Counted from the stretch's first letter, positions 26,144-34,305 are shown. The stretch is DNA of 64,000 bases from Paenibacillus dendritiformis (GCF_021654795.1 NZ_AP025344.1:3224501-3288500), one strand, 5' to 3'. Numbers and translations: made by a program. Notes: generated by a model from the sequence alone, not told the origin.

Positions 26144-26292
26144 TCGACATCCTCCAACCTATTCCGTTCGATTTTATGCGGTTGCGGAGACAGAATTGAA
26201 CAATGGAATCACCCCGTTCCTCTGAATTGGATAACATTACGGTAACATATAGGATATCTGCGTGAATGGAGACGTTGCTTCGTTATTCCTGC

Positions 26293-26656
26293 CTATCGAT
26301 CAATCAGATACTGCGCCGCCTTCCATAGATCAGCGGCGATATAATCCGGTTCTGCATCCGGCTACCGGTGCTTGAAGGCGGTCAGCGATCCCTCCCCCCA
26401 GCCGGTTCGAACCATAATTTTAAGCGCCTCGACTTGATGGGCCGTCATCAATGTCGGTGTCGCCAACATCTCCAATGACGGCGCATCTCGCCAGATCGAG
26501 CCCATGCTCCGCGGCGGCACGAAGGAGCAGGCCGATGCTCGGCTTCCTGCAGTCGCAGCCCGCCTCGGAGCTATGCGGCAACTGTAGGCTTGATCGAAGC
26601 CGTACGCCCGGAATTGCTCCTCGAACTCCTCGATAGCGGCTTCCCCTCGCAATCAG
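26293..26656 (-). pseudogene. HAD-family phosphatase remnant (HAD-IIIA / GmhB-like)
   Basis: Pieces of one protein lie in different frames on the minus strand: RGEAAIEEFEEQFRAYGFD; then, one frame over, GCDCRKPSIGLLLRAAAEHG and LDLARCAVIGDVGDTDI; then back to the first frame with AAHQ-like text, MVRTGWGEGSLTAFKHR, a TAG, and PDAEPDYIAADLWKAAQYL to a stop at 26293. CDCRKP and GDxGDTD are the C-terminal motifs of histidinol-phosphatase/GmhB-type HAD enzymes. The N-terminal DxD part is missing: the remnant begins 3 bp after the XRE gene ends. Confidence 0.6.
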
Positions 26657-26658
26657 CC

Positions 26659-27237
26659 CTATATTGACGTCTTGGGGCTGGAGACATTCGAATATAAAAT
26701 CGACACGGCGATCTCGCAGATTTCATCGGTGTTGTTTTTATAAATATGTCCGGTCTCCGCCGAGAAGGAGATGGCGTCGCCCTTGCTTAACGTGCTCGTC
26801 TCCGGACCGATCTCGATCGTCAGCGTCCCCTCGAACACGGTGATCGATTCGATCACTCCCAGTCCGTGCGGCTCGGACTGATAGGAGCAGCCCGGATGAA
26901 GCCGGGCCCGGAATGTCTCCAGCGAGACCCCGGGCGCCGCATACGTGTTGTACGCCTCGAAGCGCTTGTTGTCTTCTCTGAACTGGGGCTGTTCCTCCGC
27001 CCGCAGCACCTTCAGGGACGGATTCTCGAATATGAACGCCGTCAACGGCACCTGCAAGCCGGAAGCGATCTTCCACAGCGTAGCTACCGTCGGGTTCGAG
27101 CTGCCCCGCTCAATCTGGCCAAGCATCGGCTTGCTTACGCCCGTAAGCTCCGCGAGATCATCCAGCGTCAGGTTCAGCTGCTGCCGGTAGTGACGAAGAC
27201 GCTTGCCGATCCGGTCTGAGATTAAATCTTTTTCCAT
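26659..27237 (-). CDS. XRE-family regulator with cupin sensor domain
   Basis: Residues 1-70 form an XRE helix-turn-helix (LRHYRQQLNLTLDDLAELTG, VSKPMLGQIERGSSNPTVAT). Residues 100-192 form a cupin (LHPGCSYQSEPHG, VFEGTLTIEIG, LSKGDAISFSAETGHIYKN). The ATG at 27237 has GGGAGG seven bases upstream and is preferred to 27291. It is divergent from azlCD, and cupin-XRE proteins commonly control a divergent amino-acid exporter, so it is the likely regulator of azlCD. Confidence 0.88.
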   Translation of the reverse strand: MEKDLISDRIGKRLRHYRQQLNLTLDDLAELTGVSKPMLGQIERGSSNPTVATLWKIASGLQVPLTAFIFENPSLKVLRAEEQPQFREDNKRFEAYNTYAAPGVSLETFRARLHPGCSYQSEPHGLGVIESITVFEGTLTIEIGPETSTLSKGDAISFSAETGHIYKNNTDEICEIAVSILYSNVSSPKTSI

Positions 27238-27266
27238 AGCTTCCTCCCAAGGTGCAAAGATGTTCG

Positions 27267-27343
27267 AAATTAAACATTTTTGCAAGTACATGACAAAAAT
27301 TAGACAGAAAAGTAGTTGATTCCGCCGTCCGGTATGTTATATT
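27267..27343 (+). promoter_or_regulatory. azlC promoter with upstream direct repeats
   Basis: AAATTAAACA (27267-27276) and AAATTAGACA (27297-27306) are direct repeats exactly 30 bp apart, close to three helical turns. Downstream are TTGATT (27316-27321) and TATATT (27338-27343), spacer 16 bp. The repeats may bind the divergent XRE-cupin protein. Confidence 0.4.
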
Positions 27344-27386
27344 ATATCTCGGGAATTACGATAACATATTAGAGGAGCATACCGGA

Positions 27387-28097
27387 ATGGCGGGCTATGT
27401 ATCATCCAGAATAACAAAGGATATACCGATGCGGAAAGGGTTTACGAAAGCCGTTTTCGATGTATTTCCGCTTGCGGTGAGCGTGTTCACGTACGGTCTC
27501 GCGTTCGGCGCACTGGCCAACAACGCCAACCATTTCACATGGCTGGAGACGGTTGCGATGTCCTTTTTTGTCTTGTCCGGCGCTGGGCAATTCACGATCC
27601 TGTCCTTAATCCAGCAGGATGCGGCCCTGTGGACGATCGCGCTTAGCACTTTTCTTATCAATGCCCGTTATATCATCTATACGTTGTCCGTGGGCCGCGA
27701 GCTTGAAGCTTGCCGCCGGGGGCAGCCGCTCTGGCTGTCCCATGTCATTACGGACGAGAGCTACAGCGTGTCCATGATGGAGGCGCAGCACGGCAAGCTC
27801 AGCGTCGGCTACGTCGCAGGCGCTGGCTGCACTGTCTTCCTGTCATGGCTGCTGAGCTCGGCTGTGGGGTACCAGATCGGGGAATTCATCCAGGATCCTG
27901 CCCGGTACGGCCTGGACTTCGCCTTCACAGCAGCCTTCCTCGGGCTGCTGGTCGTCATGCTGAAGCGGCGCAGCCACGCCGCGGCGGCCGGACTCGCGAT
28001 TGCCGCCTCCGTGCTTGCCTATCCTTGGTTCGGCACATCCGGAGCAGTATTCGCCGGAGCCGCGGCCGCTTTTGCCGTAGGAGTGTATGCCAAATGA
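27387..28097 (+). CDS. azlC: AzlC family branched-chain amino-acid exporter subunit
   Basis: AzlC and AzlD together export branched-chain amino acids across the inner membrane. The 236-residue protein has multiple membrane helices with AFGALANNANHFTWLETVAM, LSGAGQFTILSLI and INARYIIYTLSVG typical of AzlC. GAGGAG lies nine bases before the ATG. Its stop overlaps the azlD start (ATGA). Confidence 0.92.
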   Translation: MAGYVSSRITKDIPMRKGFTKAVFDVFPLAVSVFTYGLAFGALANNANHFTWLETVAMSFFVLSGAGQFTILSLIQQDAALWTIALSTFLINARYIIYTLSVGRELEACRRGQPLWLSHVITDESYSVSMMEAQHGKLSVGYVAGAGCTVFLSWLLSSAVGYQIGEFIQDPARYGLDFAFTAAFLGLLVVMLKRRSHAAAAGLAIAASVLAYPWFGTSGAVFAGAAAAFAVGVYAK

Positions 28098-28411
28098 TCT
28101 CGCTGCCGATCCTTATCGTCATTTGCGTAGCCGCGGCGGCGACCTACCTGACCCGCTACCCGAGCATGGCGCTTGCCCGGTACATCAAGATGTCGCCCCG
28201 CATCGAGCGCGGCTTCCGCTATGTGCCGATCGGCGTCTTCGCCGCCCTGGTCGCCCCGGCCATCTTCTATCATCCAACCGTCGACGGCCGGATCGAATGG
28301 ATGTATTATGCAGCGGTCGTCGTGACCAGCCTGACCGCCTGGCTAAGCAAAAGCCCGCTGTGGGCCATGATCGCCGGCGTGCTCGTCATCGCGCTGCTGC
28401 GTCTGCTATAG
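28094..28411 (+). CDS. azlD: AzlD family exporter subunit
   Basis: The 105-residue protein has four membrane helices and the TYLTRYPSMALARY and RYVPIGVFAALVAPAIF motifs of AzlD. The ATG at 28094 overlaps the azlC stop by four bases, giving coupled translation of the two exporter subunits. A hairpin follows. Confidence 0.92.
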   Translation: MISLPILIVICVAAAATYLTRYPSMALARYIKMSPRIERGFRYVPIGVFAALVAPAIFYHPTVDGRIEWMYYAAVVVTSLTAWLSKSPLWAMIAGVLVIALLRLL

Positions 28412-28434
28412 CTCAGCGGCCGGGCTCCGATTCA

Positions 28435-28458
28435 AGCGCATTCCAGCAGGAATGCGCT
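28435..28458 (+). terminator. Hairpin after azlCD
   Basis: AGCGCATTCC (28435-28444), loop AGCA, GGAATGCGCT (28449-28458), followed by CTTGCTGTT. U run is weak. It lies between convergent genes and may act in both directions. Confidence 0.6.
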
Positions 28459-28474
28459 CTTGCTGTTCATCCGG

Positions 28475-29125
28475 CTACAGCTCCTGTCTAGCGAAGCGGT
28501 ACAGCCCCCCGCCTTCCGTGTGCACGGGCTCTTCGTTCAGGAAATGCACGCCCGTGCCGTCATCAAGCCCGTACCCAATGGATACCCCGGTCCTCGCAAT
28601 CGCCGCCTTCAGGTTCTCTTCCTCTTTCCATTCCGTGAAGTGAACGCTTACAACGGCGTCGCGAAGCAAGCCCAATCCTCGGAGGAACAGATTCGTATTG
28701 CTGGCATTATCAACCGCCGGGATGACGCAATCGGCAGGGCTGATCAAGGCGCCGGCGGAGAAGCCGGCCACCGGGACGCCCTTGCCGTACATGTCCTGGA
28801 TCACGCTCCCCAGCACCGTATCGACGATATGACTCCTGTACCGCTCGGTATCTCCGCCGCAGATGACGATTCCGTTGCAGCCGAGCAGCTGCTCAATCGC
28901 GGTGCGCGAAGGTTGGGGAGTTAGCGCCAAATACATAAATTCGGTCAACCCGTTCCGCTCCAGTACTCCTGTGTAGGTCGGCATGTATTCTGGCCATCCG
29001 TCTCTCTCGATGAATAATATCGCTGTCTTGCCGGTCCTGGCCGAAGCGATTGCCGCGAATTTCCTCCCCAGCTCTTCCCCGAATGGCGGTCCTCCGCCAA
29101 ATAGAAACAGATGACGATCCTTCAT
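28475..29125 (-). CDS. Peptidase S51 / type 1 glutamine amidotransferase-like protein
   Basis: The 216-residue protein has the S51 pattern: LFLFGGGPP at the start, CGGDTERYRS, and the nucleophile elbow VAGFSAGALISP with the active serine in GFSAGA. Related enzymes are dipeptidase E (Asp-X) and cyanophycinase. Substrate cannot be set. Single gene, convergent with azlCD. Confidence 0.8.
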   Translation of the reverse strand: MKDRHLFLFGGGPPFGEELGRKFAAIASARTGKTAILFIERDGWPEYMPTYTGVLERNGLTEFMYLALTPQPSRTAIEQLLGCNGIVICGGDTERYRSHIVDTVLGSVIQDMYGKGVPVAGFSAGALISPADCVIPAVDNASNTNLFLRGLGLLRDAVVSVHFTEWKEEENLKAAIARTGVSIGYGLDDGTGVHFLNEEPVHTEGGGLYRFARQEL

Positions 29126-29164
29126 CCCATCTACTCCTTTCCCGTACGCGAGATAATTACAATG

Positions 29165-29818
29165 TTATGGCTCTTTCCGCTCCACCTTGATTTTCAACAG
29201 CAAAATGGCGGCATCCGATTTAATCGCTTGCCCAATCTCTTCTTCATTGGTTGTATCCATTGTCGAGATGACACGGGATTCGACGAGTCTGTACAATGCT
29301 AATAACCGAGTCTCGCCGGATCGCAGCCGCATCGGCTCATCGCCTAACGTATACTCCCGCATCGCAGCCATGACCGTATCGGCCCTGCTCTCCGGCAAAT
29401 CAATGGTGACATTGCCGGTACGCACGCCGGGTGCATAGAGGAACAGACAGCTGCGCTTCGTCTCCCCTTCCTTCGCCTCGATCATGGCAAAACCAAGTGG
29501 CCCTTGTTCCCGTTCGCCAGGAAAGATTCCGAAGGATAACTCGGCCAGCGGCTGCTGCCCAGTCAGCATTGGCTGCCCCCTGCGGTATCCTTCCACCCAT
29601 AACGTCACCCAACTTCGATCGGCCTGCGGCAGAGTAAGGTCGAAGTTGAACAGATGACCGAGACTTAGCTCCTCAAAGGTACGGGTATAGGCAGAATCCT
29701 CCTCCTTCTTCACCTCCGCGATGATGACGCTTCCCGACTCCGGCTGCGCGGAACGGCAGCTTAGGAACAGCATCGAGAAGGCAAGCATCGTAATAAACAG
29801 CTTGACGCTTCTCCCCAT
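29165..29818 (-). CDS. Putative lipoprotein of unknown family
   Basis: The ATG at 29818 follows AAGGAG; an earlier in-frame ATG (29848) is less likely. A signal peptide ends in the lipobox MLFLSC. The mature part is about 200 residues with beta-rich segments (WVTLWVEGYRRGQ, AELSFGIFPGER, CLFLYAPGVRTGNVTIDLP) and no family that I recognise. It is attached to the outer face of the membrane. The kinase and exporter genes nearby give no functional hint. Confidence 0.6.
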   Translation of the reverse strand: MGRSVKLFITMLAFSMLFLSCRSAQPESGSVIIAEVKKEEDSAYTRTFEELSLGHLFNFDLTLPQADRSWVTLWVEGYRRGQPMLTGQQPLAELSFGIFPGEREQGPLGFAMIEAKEGETKRSCLFLYAPGVRTGNVTIDLPESRADTVMAAMREYTLGDEPMRLRSGETRLLALYRLVESRVISTMDTTNEEEIGQAIKSDAAILLLKIKVERKEP

Positions 29819-29869
29819 ATGTCTCTCCTTCCCCTCGTCTGCATCCATTGTCTTTCTTTACCATATCAG

Positions 29870-29894
29870 AAAAAAGAGCCTATTAGAAGGCTCT
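29870..29894 (-). terminator. Terminator on the minus strand
   Basis: AGAGCCT (29875-29881) / AGGCTCT (29888-29894), with A6 on + giving the U run. The nearest upstream minus gene is the GNAT ending at 30063, 170 bp away; the gap holds no clear gene. Confidence 0.7.
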
Positions 29895-30062
29895 CGTTCA
29901 ACATCTTTATCGCTCCACGGGGCAGATCGGCGGACGTTGACAGCGCATAAATGCACCATCGTCAGCGGGAAGCCAACGGCCGCGAAGATCACAAGCAGCG
30001 CTCGTTCACGGCCGCGATCGGCTCCGCCTTCATCCGCCATGCCTCGTGTCCAACAAGCCGGG

Positions 30063-30590
30063 TTAGAGCGCAATCATCATATGAATATCATGAGGCTCTT
30101 TCTCGAACAGCTCGGGGTCCTTGTCCCAAGTGAGCTCGCTGCCGCAGGATTGATAGAACTGAACGGCAGACTGGGTCTCCGTCGAGGAGATATATAAATA
30201 TTTGGCCCCGCGGCGCTTCGCCTCTTCTGACAACAGCTGAATGATCCGGGTCCCGATGCCCTGGCGGCGGTATGGCCTGGACACGTACATCAGATCGACC
30301 TGAATCCGATCGCGATCCGGCCCCCGTAACCGATGAGCCAATACGCCGAATCCGGCCAGCTTGTCCCCGTCAAATGCGCCAATCGCCAAGCCGCCATGCT
30401 TCAGCTCATACTGGAATCTCTCCTCCAGCTCCTTCAATTCAGCCGGATTCCATGTCGGACATTCATGGCCCGCCGGTTGTTCCACGATCGAATCTCCCTG
30501 ATTGACATAAATCAAGTTGATCTGCTCCGAACGGTCAATCTCCTTGATTTTGCGATATTCCTCAAGCTTCATCTCTCTGATGCTAATCAT
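30063..30590 (-). CDS. GNAT N-acetyltransferase
   Basis: A 175-residue single-domain GNAT with the acetyl-CoA loop VSRPYRRQGIGTRIIQLL, then LYISSTETQSAVQFYQSCG. ATG 30590 has GGAGG nine bases upstream; the ATG at 30599 touches the ribosome site. Acceptor unknown. Confidence 0.82.
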   Translation of the reverse strand: MISIREMKLEEYRKIKEIDRSEQINLIYVNQGDSIVEQPAGHECPTWNPAELKELEERFQYELKHGGLAIGAFDGDKLAGFGVLAHRLRGPDRDRIQVDLMYVSRPYRRQGIGTRIIQLLSEEAKRRGAKYLYISSTETQSAVQFYQSCGSELTWDKDPELFEKEPHDIHMMIAL

Positions 30591-30884
30591 GATTTCCATC
30601 CTCCATTATTCTTCTCGCTTCTCTTCATGAACAGGAGCCATCCTCTTGTTCAGTGCAGAATGCAAACCAACTCCTTCGCGAACTCATAGCGGCGGTAACG
30701 TATTCCACGTTGCAGCTTTTCATAATCAGGACGAGCAAGTTCCGCCCGTTCTTCGATTTTCGCACGATTGGCTGATATTGGAACGGACTTCTTCATCTTA
30801 CCACGGACCCCTGCCGAGAGAACAGCGCCAAAAAGAATTGCCAAAACCAAATTTATATGTTAAGTTGGGAGTAATTTCAAGAAT
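30591..30884. other. Gene-free stretch upstream of the erm leader
   Basis: A short minus frame (MKKSVPISANRAKIEERAEL..., 30650-30793) has no good ribosome site. TTGCCA near 30838 and TAAGTT 17 bp later could be a weak promoter for the leader. Nothing else is clear. Confidence 0.3.
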
Positions 30885-30983
30885 GGAGGGTTACGTGTGG
30901 TAGATAACAACCGAGTTTGCATCTAATTGGATATGCAAAGACTCTGCCGGCGGCGGAGGACTCGGGATTGGTCTGCCCTTTTT
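30885..30983 (+). promoter_or_regulatory. Attenuator-like leader, copy 1 (micro-ORF plus exclusive hairpins)
   Basis: GGAGGG followed by TTAC and GTG-TGG-TAG (30895-30903) is a two-codon ORF. After it: CCGAGT (30911-30916) can pair with ACTCGG (30960-30965); TTTGCAT (30916-30922) with ATGCAAA (30933-30939); CTCTGCC (30942-30948) with GGCGGAG (30952-30958). Alternatively GGCGGA pairs with TCTGCC (30972-30977) followed by five T, a terminator. The last two hairpins exclude each other, as in attenuators. Confidence 0.6.
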
Positions 30984-31167
30984 CATGGTAACCCAAATCG
31001 TAAGCTTATACAGGATGAACCGGAGCGTTGATATGACAGGCGAGCTATAAGCTCCCTGCCATGAGGCATCGTCGATCCATGCGGATCCGATGAGTAGACT
31101 GCGCACCAATCGGCAAGGAGGCACCGCTTCCTTACGGTTTGTTCCCTTGTCCTCTTCCGCAATAGCA

Positions 31168-31198
31168 ACACAGGCAGATGTCCCGCCTGTGTTTTTTT
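31168..31198 (+). terminator. Strong terminator between the two leader copies
   Basis: ACACAGGC (31168-31175) / GCCTGTGT (31185-31192) followed by T7. Transcripts from copy 1 that pass its own attenuator would meet this hairpin before copy 2 and erm. Confidence 0.88.
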
Positions 31199-31237
31199 GT
31201 GTTCAGCGAGCCATGCCATGGCCCGCCATGATGAGGG

Positions 31238-31353
31238 AAGGAGGATTACGTGTGGTAGATCAGTCCAACTGAGTTCAACCTTTGCGCACATACCGATTTT
31301 TGCCAAAGGCTCTGCCGGCGTGCAGAGGACTCAGGACTGGTCTGCCCATTTTT
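31238..31353 (+). promoter_or_regulatory. Attenuator-like leader, copy 2, upstream of erm
   Basis: AAGGAGG, ATTAC, then GTG-TGG-TAG (31250-31258), the same micro-ORF as copy 1. Pairings: CTGAGT (31269-31274) with ACTCAG (31329-31334); CCTTTG (31279-31284) with CAAAGG (31304-31309); CTCTGC (31310-31315) with GCAGAG (31322-31327). Terminator alternative: GCAGA (31322-31326) with TCTGC (31341-31345) then ATTTTT. The first stem changes by a compensatory pair relative to copy 1 (C-G to T-A). Confidence 0.6.
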
Positions 31354-31549
31354 CGCGATACGCTTCCGTGTTGCGAAGCGTTCCGATCCGCTTATCCGGA
31401 TGGATTTATCCCGGATCAAGCGGTCCTGCGGCATGCCTATTGTCGGCAAGGCGTCTTGTCCCCTTGCCCGCCCAAGCCGAGTCCCATCCGATTGCACGCA
31501 TACGGCAGCAGCCGATCGATTGATTATTGCGGGTAACGGAGGGACATCG

Positions 31550-32404
31550 ATGACAAGAAATAGACAAGACAAACGCCATGCCGGCAGACGGGGTACAGGA
31601 CCCGATGCCGACTACCGCGGGCAGCACCTGCTTCTGAACGAGCGGATCGTTCGTGAAATGATGGATAAGACCAAGATTCGTCCGGCGGACACCGTGGTCG
31701 ATCTCGGAGCCGGAACCGGGGCGTTCACCTTCGTCCTGGCCGAGAAGGCAGGCAGCGTGATTGCCGTTGAGAATGATCCGGAATTTGCGGATATGCTGCG
31801 GCGCAAGTCGAAAAGGCATGACAATATTACGGTCGTGGAAAGGGATATCCGGAAGGCGTATCTGCCGAAGCAGCCCTTTTGCGTGGTAGCCAACATTCCG
31901 TTCTCCATCACGACGCCGATTCTCAAAATGCTGATGGATGCGCCCGCGAGCTCCTTCCAGCGAGCGGCGCTCATTCTGGATTACGGCGCAGCCAAGGGGT
32001 TGACCGCCCGGCTCATTCGGCGCCCTCGCCTGCTGACGTGGCGCATGGGGTTCGACATTGAACTGGTTAAAGTGATCCCGAGGCATCACTTTGCCCCTCC
32101 GCCGAGCGTGGATACTGCGATGGTCCTGATTCGGCGGAAGGCGCAGCCTCTCGTCGCCCCCAAGCACAGCCATACGTTCGCGGCCTTCGCCGAGTACGCC
32201 CTGAAGCGCCCCGATCTTCCGTTGGGCTCGGCCTTGCAAGGAGTATTTACGCCGCCGCAGATGAAGCATCTGGTCAGACGCCTCGGCGTAAGCCGCGACA
32301 TCCCGGCCTGCGCGCTGAATGAGCGCCAATGGGGCATCGTGTTCCAGACGATGCTGGAGCGGGTCGAAGCGTACCGCTGGCCCCGGCGGAAGCGGCAAAA
32401 ATAG
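31550..32404 (+). CDS. erm: Erm-family 23S rRNA adenine N6-methyltransferase
   Basis: Erm methylates A2058 of 23S rRNA and so blocks macrolide, lincosamide and streptogramin B binding. The 284-residue protein has the SAM motif VVDLGAGTGAFTFVLAE, IAVENDPEF, VVERDIRKAYLP and the catalytic NIPFSITTPILKML of the ErmD/Erm34-like branch; the C-terminus is very basic (WPRRKRQK). ATG 31550 follows GGAGGG at six bases. The two attenuator-like leaders upstream suggest drug-inducible expression. Confidence 0.9.
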   Translation: MTRNRQDKRHAGRRGTGPDADYRGQHLLLNERIVREMMDKTKIRPADTVVDLGAGTGAFTFVLAEKAGSVIAVENDPEFADMLRRKSKRHDNITVVERDIRKAYLPKQPFCVVANIPFSITTPILKMLMDAPASSFQRAALILDYGAAKGLTARLIRRPRLLTWRMGFDIELVKVIPRHHFAPPPSVDTAMVLIRRKAQPLVAPKHSHTFAAFAEYALKRPDLPLGSALQGVFTPPQMKHLVRRLGVSRDIPACALNERQWGIVFQTMLERVEAYRWPRRKRQK

Positions 32405-32417
32405 GCTCTAATCAAGG

Positions 32418-32454
32418 AGCGGCAGCCTGAACCGGAATGATTCAGGCTGCCGCT
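32418..32454. terminator. Bidirectional terminator between erm and the SMR operon
   Basis: AGCGGCAGCCTGAA (32418-32431) and TTCAGGCTGCCGCT (32441-32454): 14 perfect base pairs between convergent genes. U runs are short on both sides. Confidence 0.75.
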
Positions 32455-32465
32455 TGACCTTTGAC

Positions 32466-32780
32466 TTATACCGTTAACCGCAAGCCGATGACGGTGCCGA
32501 CGATGCCGGCGATACAGACGAGTCGCAGCGGAGTCGCGCGTTCCTTGAAAAAGAACATGCCGACCAACGCCGTGCCGATTGTCCCTATCCCGGTCCATAC
32601 CGAATAGGCGACCCCCAACGGGATCGACTCCAGCGCAGAGGATAACAGGCAGAGGCTTACGCCAAATGCCCCCAGCAGCAGCAAATTGTTCGTCCACGTA
32701 TCCCGTATCGACATCCGCTTCACGAAGATAAAGCCGATAACTTCAAAGCAGCCCGCGATAATGACATATACCCATTCCAT
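32466..32780 (-). CDS. Small multidrug resistance (SMR) efflux protein
   Basis: The 104-residue four-helix protein has the SMR features: conserved membrane Glu in helix 1 (IAGCFEVIGFIFVKRM), AYSVWTGIGTIGTALVGM and FFKERATPLRL. Pairs of SMR proteins act as heterodimers that export cationic compounds by proton exchange. It starts 4 bp after the end of the larger SMR gene, so the two form a YkkC/YkkD-like pair under the MerR regulator. Confidence 0.9.
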   Translation of the reverse strand: MEWVYVIIAGCFEVIGFIFVKRMSIRDTWTNNLLLLGAFGVSLCLLSSALESIPLGVAYSVWTGIGTIGTALVGMFFFKERATPLRLVCIAGIVGTVIGLRLTV

Positions 32781-32784
32781 CCGC

Positions 32785-33456
32785 TTATCCTCCCGCCTTA
32801 GCCTTTGGCTCGCCTCCGAGCTTCAACAGGAGTATGAAGCAGACGAGCAGAGCTGCGAGACCGAGCCGAACCCAGTTTACCCCGGAGTCGAACAACAGCA
32901 TATCCATCGTGACCGTGCCCCCCGCCCCGATGCCGGCGAACGCGGCGGCAACCGTGCTGACTGGGAGTGACTTGGCTGCCTTGGCCAGACAATAGAAGCT
33001 GAAATAAAAAATGACCAGGAGCGGGCCGCCCAGCATATTCAGCTTCAATAATAACGCCCACACAATCTCGAGCATCCCGCCTAATAGCAGATAGAACCAT
33101 GGGCGGCTGCGCGGGCCCGGCTTCCCGCAGACAGGGCTCGCTTGCGGTTCGAGCGGTTCAATCGGCGGCCGGGCCGGCGGCGGGCCGGAGGAACGCTGCG
33201 CCGGAACCGTAAACGCCTGTTCCTTCGGCTTCGAGCCTGAGAAGGAATAACAGGCATCGATGATCAGGATCAGCAGCCACAGCCCGTTAATATAAATGCC
33301 GGCAGGTTCATGATACAGACCGATCTTCCCGCTGACTGCCGCTTCCTTGAACGACAGGAGCCATGGCGGCAAGGCCATATCCGAATGTATGATAACATAG
33401 GCTGCGGCATGAGCAGCCGCAAACCATGCGATATGAATGGCCAAGCTTCTCTTCAT
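32785..33456 (-). CDS. SMR protein with an extra N-terminal membrane domain
   Basis: At 223 residues this is twice the normal SMR size. Residues 1-75 carry two hydrophobic helices (LAIHIAWFAAAHAAAYVII, YINGLWLLILIIDACYSF). Residues 76-115 are a Pro-rich linker (SSGPPPARPPIEPLEPQ). Residues 118-215 are a typical SMR domain with the conserved Glu (LLGGMLEIVWALLLK) and AYAVFAG-like AAAFAGIGAGGTV. The start overlaps the MerR gene by four bases. The extension is not a usual SMR feature. Confidence 0.82.
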   Translation of the reverse strand: MKRSLAIHIAWFAAAHAAAYVIIHSDMALPPWLLSFKEAAVSGKIGLYHEPAGIYINGLWLLILIIDACYSFSGSKPKEQAFTVPAQRSSGPPPARPPIEPLEPQASPVCGKPGPRSRPWFYLLLGGMLEIVWALLLKLNMLGGPLLVIFYFSFYCLAKAAKSLPVSTVAAAFAGIGAGGTVTMDMLLFDSGVNWVRLGLAALLVCFILLLKLGGEPKAKAGG

Positions 33457-34241
33457 GGCTCTTCCACCCCTGAAGTCTGGAGATAGCAGCCGATCATCGC
33501 ATCCACATAAGCCATCAGTTCCCGATCATGACCGTATACCGCCGACATCTGCCCCTCTTCGGGAACGAGCCGGCTCCAATATTTATCCAGCAGCGCGGCA
33601 TTCCCCTGGAACAAGCTCAATGCCATCTCATACAATTGCTTGGCCAGGCGCTGGGCCTGAGGCGAATCCGGCGGTGCATCCATCTGTTCCCGGATGGCGC
33701 CCATCAACCGAATATATTGTTCCGCGCGCGGATCGGCGCTTCCCAGATCAGGCAGCCGGGACAGTATCGCGAGTTCCTCACCCGTATATTCCTGGGCAGG
33801 GAAGACCGGACGAATGCGGCCGTCCTCCAGTTCTCTTGCTTGCAGCGCCTGCAGCAGGGTGACGATCTCGGAGGCCTCGATCTTCCCGCTGATTCGAATC
33901 GCGTGGATCGTCGTTTGCAGCAAATATTCCTTCCAAGCCAGTAGCTCCTTCTCCCGCTGTATCCATTCGATCTGCTCTTCCAGCGCCTGGATCCAGCCTT
34001 CATTTTCTTTGTCCGCTTGCCCGGTATCCCGGAACACCTGCTTAATCTGCTCCAGCGTGAAGCCGAGGGATTTCAACAATATAATCTTCTGCAGTTTCAT
34101 CAACGCGGCGTCATCATAATAGCGGTATGAATTGCCTTCGACCTTCGCGGGATGCAGCAGGCCGATCTCATTGTAATAATGCAGCGTCCGTCTGCTGATA
34201 TTCGACATCTTGGTTACATCCCCAATACTGTACACCTTCAT
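33453..34241 (-). CDS. MerR-family regulator with long effector domain
   Basis: Residues 1-70 are a MerR helix-turn-helix (YSIGDVTKMSNISRRTLHYY, NEIGLLHPAKVEGNSYRYYD, LGFTLEQIKQV). A helix follows, then a 150-residue helical effector region like the TipA ligand domain. First gene of the MerR-SMR-SMR operon, with ATGA overlap to the next gene; it probably controls the operon in response to the exported compounds. Confidence 0.87.
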   Translation of the reverse strand: MKVYSIGDVTKMSNISRRTLHYYNEIGLLHPAKVEGNSYRYYDDAALMKLQKIILLKSLGFTLEQIKQVFRDTGQADKENEGWIQALEEQIEWIQREKELLAWKEYLLQTTIHAIRISGKIEASEIVTLLQALQARELEDGRIRPVFPAQEYTGEELAILSRLPDLGSADPRAEQYIRLMGAIREQMDAPPDSPQAQRLAKQLYEMALSLFQGNAALLDKYWSRLVPEEGQMSAVYGHDRELMAYVDAMIGCYLQTSGVEEP

Positions 34242-34305
34242 CCCCTCCTCCGTTCATTGTAAAGGATAACGTATACGTGAAGGTCAAGAGTTCACAAGAG
34301 AAATA

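Noticed and set aside
29858..30073. Possible small membrane protein (LLVIFAAVGFPLTMVHL)
   Set aside because: Contains the GNAT terminator and has no ribosome site; may be a transporter remnant but too short to name.
30650..30793. Possible 48-residue basic peptide on the minus strand
   Set aside because: Coding-like text but no Shine-Dalgarno sequence and no family; left as uncertain.
31228..31272. 14-codon leader (MMREGGLRVVDQSN) overlapping the erm micro-ORF
   Set aside because: No ribosome site before its ATG and no equivalent in copy 1; the GTG-TGG-TAG ORF is conserved in both copies instead.
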